A stretch of DNA of 34,118 bases from Lachnospiraceae bacterium UBA7060 (GCA_002493835.1 DLAA01000121.1:1-34118); one strand, 5' to 3'. Positions 6,863 to 15,398 are shown, counted from the stretch's first letter. The notes: generated from the sequence alone by a model not told the origin. A program made the numbers and translations.

Positions 6863-8890
6863 ATGATGAAACAGAAAAAGGAAAGTAAAAAAAAGAAGGC
6901 TGCAGGGGGAAAACAGGAGGAAGAATTTGTCAGTATTGAGAAAAAAATAGCAAAACGTTTTGGAAATGTCATTATGTTTTGCTGCATTGTACTGGGGATT
7001 GTTACTTCTGTATTGAGCTATATTTCATCCGTCAGTGCGATTTCTGAGACGCTCAATGAGACTTCCGCCGTGGCGGCAAACTATGTTTCTTCCGCGTTAA
7101 AGCAGTATGTGGCAATTGCCTATGAGACAGGAAGTATTGCGCGGCTTGCAGATCCAGAGAAAACAGTGGAGGAGAAAGCTGCTATTTTGAGTCAAAGGAT
7201 TGCGGATCATGATTTTGAGGGCGGTTATCTGATTGACAGCAGCGGGATTGATGTGCTTACGGGAGAGAATCTTTCCAGCAGGGAATACTTTAAGGAAGGA
7301 ATGAAGGGAAATACTTACATTTCGACTCCGGCATACAGTGAGGTTACGAAAAAGGTATCGTATGTGGTTGCAGCGCCTTTGTGGGAGGGGGGTATTCCCG
7401 GCACGCAGCCGGTCGGCGTAATCGCCTATGTTCCAAACGGAGAGTTCTTGAATGATATTATGCGTTCCATAAAGGTGGGGAATGGCGGTACTGCTTTTAT
7501 GTTGGACTGCAATGGTATTACAATTGCGGATATCGATTCATCGCTTGTCGGTGTGGAGGATAGTATTGCACTTGGTGATACCAATCCCCGTCTTAAGAAA
7601 TATAGCAAAATATGTAAAATAATGATCACAGGAGCAGATGGCACAGGTACATACAGTTATAATGGTAAAACGAAAGTAGTTGCCTATTCTCCAGTTCCAG
7701 ATTCGGACGGATGGAGCATTGGTGTTGCTGCGGTGAGAAACGAGTTTTTGGGGAAATTCTACCTTGCTGTGGCGCTTACGATTATTTTTGTAGTTATCTT
7801 TACCATTGGCGGGGTCAAGGATGGCATCAAACTGGGTAAGGCGGTTTCGGAACCGCTTATCGCGGTAGTTGACAGGCTTAAGCTTTTGGCAGCAGGTGAT
7901 ATTCATTCGGAAGTGCCGGAACCCACGGAAAATGACGAGACGGCAATATTGTTGAACTGTATGTCGGAGACAGTACAGGATTTGAAGAAAATCATTTTGG
8001 ATATCAGCAATGATTTAGCTGAGATTGCGGATGGAAACTTTATGATTTCCGTGGATCAGGATTATAAGGGAGATTTTGCGGAGATAAGTGAATCCTTCCG
8101 TCTTATTATCAAGTCGTTGAGCGGGGCGATGAGAGACATTAACTGCAACGCGGACAGCGTGCAGAGGGGCGCGACAGATTTGGCAGGTGCATCTCAGCAG
8201 TTGGCGGAGGGGGCGACAGACCAGGCCAGCGCTATTGAAGAGCTGACGGCGACTATGACGGATATTTCAGAAAAGATTCATGTTAATGCCGAAAATGCAG
8301 AAAAAGTCCGAGTGATTGTAGCAAATATGAATGATCAGGTTATTGAGAGCAACGAACAGATGAAGCACAGTACGGAAGCTATGGAAAGAATCAGGGATGC
8401 TTCCGACAGGATTGCAGAGATTATCAGCAGTATTGAAGAAATTGCTTCCCAGACGAACCTTCTTGCGCTGAACGCATCTATCGAAGCGGCGAGAGCAGGA
8501 GAAGCAGGAAAAGGTTTTGCTGTGGTTGCCACGCAGGTTGGAACGCTTTCGGAGCAGAGCACGGAAGCGGCGAAAAATACGAAGGTTCTGATACAGAATG
8601 CAATTTCCGCAGTGGAAGAGGGTACAAAGCTGGCAAATTCTACAGCAGAGTCCTTACTACTTGTTGTGGATAACGCAAAAATAGTGAGGGAGGCAATAGC
8701 TGAGATTGCGGTTGCTTCAGATACGCAGGCGGAGGCTACTTCTCAGATTACGGAGGGCATCAATCAGATTGCCGGCGTTGTGGAATCAAATTCTGCGACC
8801 TCCGAGGAGAGTGCGGCGGCTTCTCAGGAATTATCAAATCAGGCGGATATGCTCAAGGCACTGGTTGGCAGATTTCGTTATCATGCCTGA
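6863..8890 (+). CDS. Methyl-accepting chemotaxis protein with dCache sensor
   Basis: A 675-residue transmembrane chemoreceptor. A lysine-rich cytoplasmic N-terminus precedes TM1 (about 36-58). A large extracellular dCache-type sensor follows (about 60-295, with SREYFKEGMKGNTYIS and GTAFMLDCNGITIAD), then TM2 (about 298-318), HAMP-like segments (to about 420) and the signalling domain. The hairpin tip that contacts CheA/CheW is present (EIASQTNLLALNASIEAARAGEAGKGFAVVA, about 525-556). No C-terminal NWETF-type pentapeptide is present. The start is placed at 6863 because GGGGG (6853-6857) lies 5 bases upstream; an ATG three bases later would do equally, while a TTG at 6845 or ATG at 6851 lacks a ribosome site. 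No other chemotaxis gene is nearby; the ligand is unknown but is likely a small molecule. Confidence 0.93.
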   Translation: MMKQKKESKKKKAAGGKQEEEFVSIEKKIAKRFGNVIMFCCIVLGIVTSVLSYISSVSAISETLNETSAVAANYVSSALKQYVAIAYETGSIARLADPEKTVEEKAAILSQRIADHDFEGGYLIDSSGIDVLTGENLSSREYFKEGMKGNTYISTPAYSEVTKKVSYVVAAPLWEGGIPGTQPVGVIAYVPNGEFLNDIMRSIKVGNGGTAFMLDCNGITIADIDSSLVGVEDSIALGDTNPRLKKYSKICKIMITGADGTGTYSYNGKTKVVAYSPVPDSDGWSIGVAAVRNEFLGKFYLAVALTIIFVVIFTIGGVKDGIKLGKAVSEPLIAVVDRLKLLAAGDIHSEVPEPTENDETAILLNCMSETVQDLKKIILDISNDLAEIADGNFMISVDQDYKGDFAEISESFRLIIKSLSGAMRDINCNADSVQRGATDLAGASQQLAEGATDQASAIEELTATMTDISEKIHVNAENAEKVRVIVANMNDQVIESNEQMKHSTEAMERIRDASDRIAEIISSIEEIASQTNLLALNASIEAARAGEAGKGFAVVATQVGTLSEQSTEAAKNTKVLIQNAISAVEEGTKLANSTAESLLLVVDNAKIVREAIAEIAVASDTQAEATSQITEGINQIAGVVESNSATSEESAAASQELSNQADMLKALVGRFRYHA

Positions 8891-8905
8891 CAGATAGGAA
8901 TGTAA

Positions 8906-8931
8906 GCGGCGGTCTGCGGATCGCCGCTTTT
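8906..8931 (+). terminator. Terminator after the chemoreceptor gene
   Basis: GCGGCGGTC (8906-8914) pairs with GATCGCCGC (8919-8927) with one G-U pair around a 4-base loop, followed by TTTT. Confidence 0.8.
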
Positions 8932-8963
8932 CGTATGTGTCAGACAGCCACACAATTTCGGGC

Positions 8964-8992
8964 TTGCGTTTCAAACGGCGGCATAGTATAGT
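8964..8992 (+). promoter_or_regulatory. Sigma-A promoter for the cupin-MATE-aminopeptidase run
   Basis: TTGCGT (8964-8969), 17-base spacer, TATAGT (8987-8992), 37 bases before the cupin start. It is the only good promoter between the terminator at 8931 and the following three genes. Confidence 0.6.
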
Positions 8993-9028
8993 AAGAGAAA
9001 GATACGAAAAAACGTGAGGAGGAACGGT

Positions 9029-9358
9029 ATGATCTTGCATTTTGATGCTATGGAAGAACAGATTATTCCTAATTTTAAAGGTGGAGAGAAGCAGATTAAA
9101 ACGCACATGTATATGGACGAAGCGTGTAAAATCATGCGGGCGTCCTTAGAGCCGGGAGCGACTATCGGACTGCATACCCATGAAACCAACAGTGAGATTA
9201 TTTTTATGTTAAAAGGAACGGGCATCGTTTACTATGACGAGGAAAAAGAGACTCTGTCTGCTGGAGCATGTCATTACTGTCCCAAGGGCCACAGCCATAG
9301 TCTGAGAAATGAGAGTGACGAGATAATAGAGTTCTATGCTGTTGTGCCGGAACAGTAA
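9029..9358 (+). CDS. Small single-domain cupin protein
   Basis: A 109-residue cupin. Motif 1 is LEPGATIGLHTHETNSE (H49, H51, E56) and motif 2 is CPKGHSHSL (H88/H90), so a metal site is probably intact. Such small cupins can be sugar isomerases, epimerases, dioxygenase-like proteins or binding proteins; nothing here decides among these. The start at 9029 follows GAGGAGG (9016-9022); a GTG at 9014 would place the ribosome site inside the gene. The MATE gene follows after 21 bases, suggesting cotranscription. Confidence 0.85.
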   Translation: MILHFDAMEEQIIPNFKGGEKQIKTHMYMDEACKIMRASLEPGATIGLHTHETNSEIIFMLKGTGIVYYDEEKETLSAGACHYCPKGHSHSLRNESDEIIEFYAVVPEQ

Positions 9359-9379
9359 AAGGAAAGGAAGTACGATGGG

Positions 9380-10753
9380 ATGAGGGCTGGGACAGAGAAA
9401 AAGTTTGAGGTGGATCTGCTTCACGGACCGATATTGAAAGCAATGCTTGTCTTTGCAGTTCCCCTTTTCTTTTCCGGTGTTTTTCAGCAGTTATATAATA
9501 CCATGGACACAGTGATTATCGGACATACGCTGGGAGATGAGGCGCTGGCGGCCATGGGGGCGGCGGGAGCAATTTATGATCTTTTGATTGGTTTTGCACT
9601 GGGAATCGGAAACGGACTGGCCATTGTGACGGCCAGAAGTTTTGGAAGCGGCGATACGGCTTACTTGAAAAGATCGGTGGCGGCTTCTGTTGTGATAGGC
9701 ATCTGTATCACGGCGGCAATCACTGTGGCAGTGCGTTTTATTCTTTATCCCTTTTTAGAAGTATTAAACACGCCAAAAGAGATTATTGAACAGTCCTACG
9801 CCTATATATCTACGATTACTTTGTTTATAGGCGTTATGTTTGCTTACAATCTGTGTGCGGGACTTTTACGGGCCATTGGAAACAGCATGATGCCGCTTGT
9901 TTTTTTGATTTTGTCATCACTGTTAAATATTGTATTGGATTTATTCTTTATTACTCAATTACATATGGGGGTGCAGGGCGCGGCGGTGGCTACCGTGATT
10001 GCACAGGGCGTGTCGGTGCTTGCCTGTCTTTCCTATATTTGGAAAAAGGCGGGAATACTGATTCCTGGACGGGCACATTTTGTCTGGGATAAGGAGTTGT
10101 ATCGGGAGATGCTGGCTCAGGGCTTTTCCATGGCCTTTATGAGTGCTATTGTCCACGCTGGCACAGCTATTTTGCAGTCTGGCATCAATAGCCTGGGCTA
10201 TCTTGTAATTGCTGGGCATGTGGCAGCCAGAAAGATTTTTATGTTTTTGATGATGCCTTATATGGCGGTCAGTCAGACAATCAGTACCTTTGCAGCGCAA
10301 AACTACGGTGCGGGACAGGTCGGGCGGATTCGCAGGGCAGTGAAACAATCTTATCTGTGTGGTGCGGTACTGACAGTGGGGATTACGATATTTACATTTC
10401 CACTTGCACCTGTGATGGTTCGTTTGCTGTCCGGATCTACGGAGACAGTGGTGATAGAAAACGGCGCGTTGTATTTGCAGGTAGTGGCACCCTGCCTGAT
10501 CATTCTAGCGCTGTTAAATTCGACCCGCTTCGCTCTCCAGAGTATCGGCAATAAGATACTGCCTATATTTTCCAGCGTGATCGAACTGATTGGGAAATAT
10601 TTGTTTGTTGCGTTTCTGATACCGAGATTCCAATATATGGCCGTGATATTCTGTGAGCCAGTGATCTGGTTTTTTATGGATATAGAGCTTCTATGGGCGT
10701 TTTGGAGAAATCCAATGATACGTTCGGGGAAGGAAAGTGAGAAAGAGAATTAA
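9380..10753 (+). CDS. MATE-family multidrug/cation efflux transporter
   Basis: A 457-residue membrane protein with about 12 helices and the two-half arrangement of MATE exporters, which expel drugs or metabolites in exchange for Na+ or H+. Typical signatures are the opening region (PLFFSGVFQQLYNTMDTVIIG, 28-48), LGIGNGLAIVTARSFGSGD and the repeated second-half segment ISTFAAQNYGAGQ. The length is normal. The purine-rich AAAAGGAAAGGAAG (9357-9370) serves as ribosome site. It lies between the cupin and aminopeptidase genes with short gaps and is probably in one transcript. The substrate cannot be deduced. Confidence 0.93.
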   Translation: MRAGTEKKFEVDLLHGPILKAMLVFAVPLFFSGVFQQLYNTMDTVIIGHTLGDEALAAMGAAGAIYDLLIGFALGIGNGLAIVTARSFGSGDTAYLKRSVAASVVIGICITAAITVAVRFILYPFLEVLNTPKEIIEQSYAYISTITLFIGVMFAYNLCAGLLRAIGNSMMPLVFLILSSLLNIVLDLFFITQLHMGVQGAAVATVIAQGVSVLACLSYIWKKAGILIPGRAHFVWDKELYREMLAQGFSMAFMSAIVHAGTAILQSGINSLGYLVIAGHVAARKIFMFLMMPYMAVSQTISTFAAQNYGAGQVGRIRRAVKQSYLCGAVLTVGITIFTFPLAPVMVRLLSGSTETVVIENGALYLQVVAPCLIILALLNSTRFALQSIGNKILPIFSSVIELIGKYLFVAFLIPRFQYMAVIFCEPVIWFFMDIELLWAFWRNPMIRSGKESEKEN

Positions 10754-10789
10754 ACTATGCGCGAAATGCTGCGCGGAAATGAGGTGGAC

Positions 10790-12580
10790 ATGAATACAAC
10801 AGAAAAACTGCAAGCACTCAGAGCGCTGATGTGGCATCGAAAAATTGCGGCTTATATTGTCCCGACGGATGACTTTCACAGTTCTGAGTATGTGGGAGAT
10901 TATTTTAAGGCGAGGGAGTATTTGTCCGGATTTACAGGTTCCGCAGGGACGTTGCTTGTAATGCCAAAGAGGGCGCTTCTATGGACGGATGGCAGGTATT
11001 TTCTGCAGGCTGAGGAGCAGCTGTCAGGGAGCGGTATTGAACTGATGAAAAGCGGGCAGCCTGATGTGCCGACGTTGGCGGCATTTCTGGGTCAGGAACT
11101 TTCAGAGGGTGATGCGGTTGGGTTTGATGGGCGGACTGTGACGGGCGCTTTCGTGCAGGAACTTAAGGAACAGACGGCTGGAAAGAAGATTACTTTTCGC
11201 GGAGATAAAGATCTGGCAGGTCTTGTGTGGGAGCATCGCCCGCCTATGTCAGCTGAACCGGTATGGGAGATAGAGATATCTTACGCCGGACTTTCCAGAG
11301 AGGAAAAGTTGGAGAAGGTGCGTGAGAAGATGGCGGAGACAGGTGCGGACGCCTATTTGGTGACAGCACTGGACGAGACGGCATGGCTTTTGAATCTGCG
11401 GGGAGGCGATGTAAAGAATACACCCGTTTTTCTTTCTTATATGTTTATTACAAAAAGACGCGCCATATTGTGTGCGCAGGAAAGTGCCTTTTCGGAGAAG
11501 ATTCGTAAAGAATTGAAACAGTCGGGGGTAACCCTTCTTCCCTATGAGAAGATTGAGGAATTGGTATCTTCTCTGCCGGCAGGACAAAAGCTTTTGGTAG
11601 ATGAAAGTAAAGTAAATTACCGGCTTTTACGGGCGGTTTCTAAAGGTGTGGAAAAAGTGAAACGGCCAAGTCCTATCGAACTTTTGAAGGCGGTTAAGAC
11701 ACCGCGGGAGATCGATCATATAAGAGTGGCTCATGTGAAGGACGGAGTAGCTTTGACAAGGTTTATTTATTGGCTTAAATCTCACGTGGGACAGGAAAAG
11801 ATCACGGAGATGACAGCGGCAGATAAGCTGGAGGAATTTCGCACGGAACAGGAGGGCTATCTGGGTCCCAGTTTTGATCCTATTGTGGCCTATGGTTCTC
11901 ACGGAGCTATCGTGCACTATGAGGCGACCCCGGAAACGGACGCAGAGTTAAAGCCTAAGGGGCTCTGTCTGGCAGATACGGGTGGACATTACGGCGAGGG
12001 CACTACGGATGTGACACGTACCATCGTTCTTGGTGAATTGACGGCGGAGGAGAAGAGGTCCTACACATTGGTGTTGAAAGGACATCTGCGGCTGGGAGCG
12101 GCGAAATTTAGGAAAGGCGTTTGTGGACAGAATCTGGATGTGCTGGCGAGAATACCTCTGTGGGAGAATGGATTGGATTACGATCATGGTACAGGACATG
12201 GCGTTGGATATCTTTTGAGCGTGCATGAGGGCCCGCAGAATGTGCGTTGGCGCATGAAGAAGGACACAGCCTGTGTGCCTCTGGAAGAGGGGATGATTAT
12301 CTCCAATGAGCCGGGACTGTATATGGCAGGAAAATATGGTATCCGACATGAAAATCTGGTATTGGTTAGAGAAGGGGAGAAAAACGATTTCGGACAGTTT
12401 ATGTATTTGGAGCCACTCACTATGGTTCCCTTCGATAAGGAGGCCATAGATGTAAGTTTGATGAGTGAGGAGGAAATTGTGCTTTTGAATGGATATCATC
12501 AAAAGGTATACGAGACGCTGGCGCCTTATTTGACTGGGGAGGAGCTTACCTGGCTTAAGGAGGTAACGGCGGCGATATAG
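10790..12580 (+). CDS. M24-family Xaa-Pro aminopeptidase
   Basis: A 596-residue three-domain aminopeptidase P-type enzyme: two creatinase-like N-terminal domains (1-about 300; WTDGRYFLQAEEQL is typical) and a C-terminal pita-bread metallopeptidase domain. All five metal ligands are visible: D396 (ADTGG), D407 (TTDVTRT), H470 (GTGHGVG), E507 (SNEPGLY) and E521 (RHENLV). It removes N-terminal residues preceding proline and acts in the cytosol, with Mn2+ as the usual metal. The size matches the long (about 600-residue) aminopeptidase P group. The start at 10790 follows GAGGTGG (10781-10787); an in-frame ATG at 10757 has no ribosome site. It is followed by a hairpin at 12591-12625. Confidence 0.94.
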   Translation: MNTTEKLQALRALMWHRKIAAYIVPTDDFHSSEYVGDYFKAREYLSGFTGSAGTLLVMPKRALLWTDGRYFLQAEEQLSGSGIELMKSGQPDVPTLAAFLGQELSEGDAVGFDGRTVTGAFVQELKEQTAGKKITFRGDKDLAGLVWEHRPPMSAEPVWEIEISYAGLSREEKLEKVREKMAETGADAYLVTALDETAWLLNLRGGDVKNTPVFLSYMFITKRRAILCAQESAFSEKIRKELKQSGVTLLPYEKIEELVSSLPAGQKLLVDESKVNYRLLRAVSKGVEKVKRPSPIELLKAVKTPREIDHIRVAHVKDGVALTRFIYWLKSHVGQEKITEMTAADKLEEFRTEQEGYLGPSFDPIVAYGSHGAIVHYEATPETDAELKPKGLCLADTGGHYGEGTTDVTRTIVLGELTAEEKRSYTLVLKGHLRLGAAKFRKGVCGQNLDVLARIPLWENGLDYDHGTGHGVGYLLSVHEGPQNVRWRMKKDTACVPLEEGMIISNEPGLYMAGKYGIRHENLVLVREGEKNDFGQFMYLEPLTMVPFDKEAIDVSLMSEEEIVLLNGYHQKVYETLAPYLTGEELTWLKEVTAAI

Positions 12581-12590
12581 GTACAGAAAT

Positions 12591-12625
12591 AACAGTGGGA
12601 TTGCTTTCATACAATCCCGCTGTTT
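12591..12625. terminator. Shared terminator hairpin between convergent genes
   Basis: AACAGTGGGATTG (12591-12603) pairs with CAATCCCGCTGTT (12612-12624) with one G-U pair, 13 pairs in all, around an 8-base loop. T-rich tails on both sides are short, so it may act as a weak two-way terminator. One arm forms the last codons of the DUF3021 gene. Confidence 0.65.
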
Positions 12626-13077
12626 CGTTGCCGCTGCAATGTCTTATTAATTTTTTTGATATTGTGTTTTGCTCGGGTATACAGAATAAGCCAAACAAGG
12701 GCAAAGAGGAAAGTAAATATTCCAAAATAGCTTAAAATGCCCTTTAAACTATGTTCCATCCAGTGAGTGATATATGCAATAGGCATCATAATTACAGAAA
12801 TAATCAGAAAATAAATGCCAGTCTGCTTTGCAACTCCCCAGGTTTCTACTTCCCATATGACAGAGCCTGCGGCGCACCCCGCGCCTAAGAGTCCACATAA
12901 TAATGCCTGTAGCAAAACGGCGTTAATTTCACTTCCCATCATAAGTACCAATTCAGGCATACAGGGAGAGTAATAGCCATTTGCCCAAATCAGAGAAGTT
13001 ATAATCGAGATTGTATAGCCTATTGCCAATCCCAGAGGGAAACCCGATACAGCGCGTAAAAATATTTTTTTAATCAT
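12607..13077 (-). CDS. DUF3021 membrane protein, LytTR partner
   Basis: A 156-residue integral membrane protein with four predicted helices (about 10-32, 50-72, 87-106, 115-133) and a basic C-terminal tail (RAKHNIKKINKTLQRQR). It fits the DUF3021 family, whose genes nearly always sit behind a LytTR-domain regulator gene, as here. In related LytTR systems of streptococci the membrane partner restrains the regulator, so an inhibitor role is a reasonable inference. GAGGT, overlapping the end of the upstream gene, is the ribosome site, and the 9-base gap implies translational coupling. The terminator arm overlaps its last codons. Confidence 0.85.
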   Translation of the reverse strand: MIKKIFLRAVSGFPLGLAIGYTISIITSLIWANGYYSPCMPELVLMMGSEINAVLLQALLCGLLGAGCAAGSVIWEVETWGVAKQTGIYFLIISVIMMPIAYITHWMEHSLKGILSYFGIFTFLFALVWLILYTRAKHNIKKINKTLQRQRNSGIV

Positions 13078-13086
13078 GTTTTTACC

Positions 13087-13527
13087 TCACATTCCTAATA
13101 TTTTTTTGATCTTGGAAACATATCGCCTTGATACATAAGTTGTTGTACCGTTTGTGAACTCGACATGGATTGTGCCGCTAAAGCTTAAGTCGAAGTTTTT
13201 CACTCTATTCAAGTTAATAATTTCTGAATTTGAGATGCGGACAAACTGAGAGGGACTTAGTCTTTCCGCCGCCTCATAGAGTCTGAGCCGTAAGAGATAT
13301 TCTCCTCTGTCAGTTACCGCAAAAACTTTGCCGCCTGCAGTATAAATTCTGAAAAGATCATTTTGTGACAAAACTTCAATTTTCCCGTCCTTGCTGCCAG
13401 TGATAATGGAGGGACTATTTTCTGACAGCTTTTGCATGAGGGCGTTAACTTCTTCGGTTATAGAAGCAGTCAATATGATTATTTTTGGCTCTGTACAGGA
13501 GTCATCGATTTTTATTTCAACCTGCAT
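13087..13527 (-). CDS. LytTR-domain transcription regulator
   Basis: A 146-residue protein consisting of a short N-terminal region (1-about 45) and a LytTR DNA-binding domain (about 50-146; VFAVTDRGEYLLRLRLYEAAERL, FVRISNSEIINLNRV and ending TYVSRRYVSKIKKIL). There is no receiver domain, so it is a stand-alone regulator rather than a two-component response regulator. Such proteins bind paired direct repeats and usually activate their own operon. Ribosome site GGAAGGAG lies 10 bases before the ATG. A promoter (13554-13582) is in front of it and DUF3021 follows. The upstream DNA encodes a decayed copy of its own N-terminal region. Confidence 0.92.
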   Translation of the reverse strand: MQVEIKIDDSCTEPKIIILTASITEEVNALMQKLSENSPSIITGSKDGKIEVLSQNDLFRIYTAGGKVFAVTDRGEYLLRLRLYEAAERLSPSQFVRISNSEIINLNRVKNFDLSFSGTIHVEFTNGTTTYVSRRYVSKIKKILGM

Positions 13528-13531
13528 TTTC

Positions 13532-13690
13532 CTAGTCTCCTTCCTGTGATGCCATTATAGGAAAAACTGATATTTCCTGCAACAGATTTTCTATAATCGG
13601 TTTCATATGGCATATAAGTGGCGGACGTGTAAATATTATTGTACCATTTCTGGGCTGGCTTATTGAAATTTTAATTTCAATCTTGTCCCG
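13532..13690 (-). pseudogene. Decayed N-terminal fragment of a LytTR regulator
   Basis: In frame up to TAG at 13534-13532, five bases before the LytTR start codon, the minus strand encodes about 52 residues (KIEIKISIS, then GTIIFTRPP, MKPIIENLLQE and IMASQEGD). These follow the same pattern as residues 2-48 of the intact LytTR protein (QVEIKIDDS, KIIILTAS, NALMQKLSE, ITGSKDGK). By eye 8 of the first 20 positions are identical. No start codon is present where the alignment begins (GAC AAG ATT). This suggests an old tandem partial duplication, now non-coding and housing the promoters of both divergent genes. Confidence 0.45.
13554..13582 (-). promoter_or_regulatory. Sigma-A promoter of the LytTR-DUF3021 operon
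   Basis: On the minus strand TTGCAG (13582-13577), 17 bases, TATAAT (13559-13554), giving a leader of about 20 bases. Confidence 0.7.
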
Positions 13691-13711
13691 CCGGAAACCC
13701 TCAATTATAAT
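13683..13711 (+). promoter_or_regulatory. Sigma-A promoter of the aldolase gene
   Basis: TTGTCC (13683-13688), 17 bases, TATAAT (13706-13711), about 75 bases before the aldolase start. It sits on the edge of the decayed LytTR fragment, back to back with the LytTR promoter. Confidence 0.6.
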
Positions 13712-13793
13712 ATATTTATATTTAGAATATCGTTGTGAGAGTGTCTTCTGGATTTTTAAGGGAAGAATAAGCATTTTGGAATGGAGGAAAATT

Positions 13794-14438
13794 ATGCAGG
13801 ATGAAAAGGTGGTTCGGGAAGAGATCTGCGAGATTGGGAGAAGAATGTACGGACGGCGCATGGTGGCGGCAAACGACGGCAATATTTCGGTGAGACTTTC
13901 GGAGAATGAAATTCTCTGTACGCCCACCGGCGTCTCCAAAGGCTTTATGGAGCCGGAACAGCTGTGCAAAGTGGATCTTGCCGGAAATATGCTGGGCGAG
14001 AATGCGGGTCCAGGGCCTTCTTCCGAAGTAAAAATGCATCTTCGTGTGTATCAGAGGCGTCCGGATATTTTGGCGGTGGTGCATGCACATCCGATTTTCG
14101 CCACAAGTTTTGCGGTGATGGGACGGGCGCTGGATGTTCCCATTATGCCGGAAGTGATTGTGAACTTCGGAAAAGTGCCGATTGCGTCTTACGGGACACC
14201 TTCCACGGCGGAGATTCCGGATGCCGTGGAGCCGTATTTGAATGACTACGAGGCAGTTCTCTTAGAGCATCACGGCGCGCTCACCTGGGGAAAGGATTTG
14301 CTCACGGCCTATATGAAGATGGAGTCGGTGGAATTTTACGCAGAGCTGCTTTATCGGACGACACAGCTTGGCGGGCCGAGGGAACTCAGTACGGGGCAGT
14401 TAGAAAGATTATACGAAGTAATCGACCAAAAGAAGTGA
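13794..14438 (+). CDS. Class II aldolase, L-fuculose-phosphate aldolase-like
   Basis: A 214-residue Zn2+-dependent class II aldolase/AraD family protein. The phosphate-binding loop NDGNIS (27-32), catalytic E78 (SSEVKMH), zinc ligands H97 and H99 (HAHP) and H160 (EHHGALTWG) are all present and spaced as in FucA. Length and motifs fit an L-fuculose-1-phosphate aldolase type enzyme, which splits a ketose phosphate into dihydroxyacetone phosphate and an aldehyde; RhaD-, AraD- or MtnB-like activities cannot be excluded. The start at 13794 follows GGAGG (13784-13788). It is a single-gene unit with its own promoter and terminator. The isomerase and kinase of a sugar pathway lie 9 kb away on the same strand and lack an aldolase of their own. 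Confidence 0.88.
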   Translation: MQDEKVVREEICEIGRRMYGRRMVAANDGNISVRLSENEILCTPTGVSKGFMEPEQLCKVDLAGNMLGENAGPGPSSEVKMHLRVYQRRPDILAVVHAHPIFATSFAVMGRALDVPIMPEVIVNFGKVPIASYGTPSTAEIPDAVEPYLNDYEAVLLEHHGALTWGKDLLTAYMKMESVEFYAELLYRTTQLGGPRELSTGQLERLYEVIDQKK

Positions 14439-14461
14439 AAAAAGGAAAGAAACTAAAAAAG

Positions 14462-14502
14462 ACAGTGTGGAAAGAAATGAATCATCCACACTGTTTTTGT
14501 TT
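14462..14502 (+). terminator. Terminator after the aldolase gene
   Basis: ACAGTGTGGA (14462-14471) pairs perfectly with TCCACACTGT (14484-14493), followed by TTTTGTTTT. Confidence 0.88.
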
Positions 14503-14562
14503 TGGGTTGGCCGAGGTCGCGAAGCGATCCTCAGAAGTTAATTTCGAAGAAATTTACTTCGA

Positions 14563-15315
14563 TTATTTAACAGATACAGAAGTGATGTGCGGGTTTGCTC
14601 CGTTGTACCAGTACAGGTAACCCTCCATGTCAACTGTATCGCCGACTTTCAGATTCTCGACCGCCTTGTAGACATCTGTGCTGCTGTCGCAGAGATAAGA
14701 TTCCACACAGAAGGTGTAGGTTTGGCCATCCTTGGATACATTGAAGTACAGGTCACTGTTGGAGTCGGCGGAGCCGGAGTTGTCGTCGTTGTAAACGAAA
14801 GCGCAGTCATAGGATTCGCCGTCTTTTTCGTATGTCTCGACGGTCATGCCCTTGAAGGATACGAACTGGTTCTGATGATCGATTAATTCGTCTTTGCCGA
14901 GAAGATCAGTTACGTCAGTGGCCGATGCGGTGTAGCTGCCATCTTGGATTTCTATTGTTGCACCCTCGGCAACTTCAATTTCGCCGGACCACTCGGTTTT
15001 GTAGCCAGTTACCTTAATTTTCGTGCCGGGAGTGAGCTTTGCATAGTCCGCCTCAGAACAGACAGCGTTGTAAATAAAGTAGGCGCCATCTTTGTCCTGG
15101 GTATAAAGAGTCGCCTTGTCTTCCCACCAGGACTGTTTTGCCTGCACATAGGTCTCGATCACAACTTCGCTGTCGAGATCAGCAGCCATGTACTCAGCGT
15201 AGGTCATCACGCCCTCGGATTTCTCGTCGGAGCCGCCGTCGTTTCCTTTTTTGCCACAGGCGGTGAGAGATAAAACGAGAGCCAGTGTCAGAGTCAATAC
15301 CAATTTCTTTTTCAT
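14563..15315 (-). CDS. Secreted lipoprotein of unknown function
   Basis: A 250-residue lipoprotein. A lysine-rich, leucine-rich signal ends in lipobox SLTAC (C20), followed by a low-complexity linker (GKKGNDGGSDEKSEG). Two halves of similar design follow (about 40-125 and 135-250). Both have beta-rich patterns such as GTKIKVTGYKTEWSGEIEVAEG and VGDTVDMEGYLYWYNGANPHITSVSV that look like OB-fold-type domains, an impression from pattern only. Ribosome site GAGGAGG precedes the ATG. It has its own promoter and is not clearly part of the neighbouring transporter operon. No substrate or partner can be named. Confidence 0.8.
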   Translation of the reverse strand: MKKKLVLTLTLALVLSLTACGKKGNDGGSDEKSEGVMTYAEYMAADLDSEVVIETYVQAKQSWWEDKATLYTQDKDGAYFIYNAVCSEADYAKLTPGTKIKVTGYKTEWSGEIEVAEGATIEIQDGSYTASATDVTDLLGKDELIDHQNQFVSFKGMTVETYEKDGESYDCAFVYNDDNSGSADSNSDLYFNVSKDGQTYTFCVESYLCDSSTDVYKAVENLKVGDTVDMEGYLYWYNGANPHITSVSVK

Positions 15316-15398
15316 AAATAATCCTCCTCATTTTTGCGCACCTGTCCGCAGGTGCCAATTTGATCTTATGTGATCATCCAGGTTGAAACCCTGCGACG

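Noticed and set aside
14435..15273. Plus-strand frames of 61, 99 and 109 codons over the lipoprotein gene
   Set aside because: They are antisense to a gene with a clear signal peptide, lipobox, ribosome site and promoter.
15338..15355. GCACCTG/CAGGTGC hairpin as a terminator
   Set aside because: It has no T-run and lies in the lipoprotein leader just before its ribosome site, so it is more likely an mRNA structure of unknown role.
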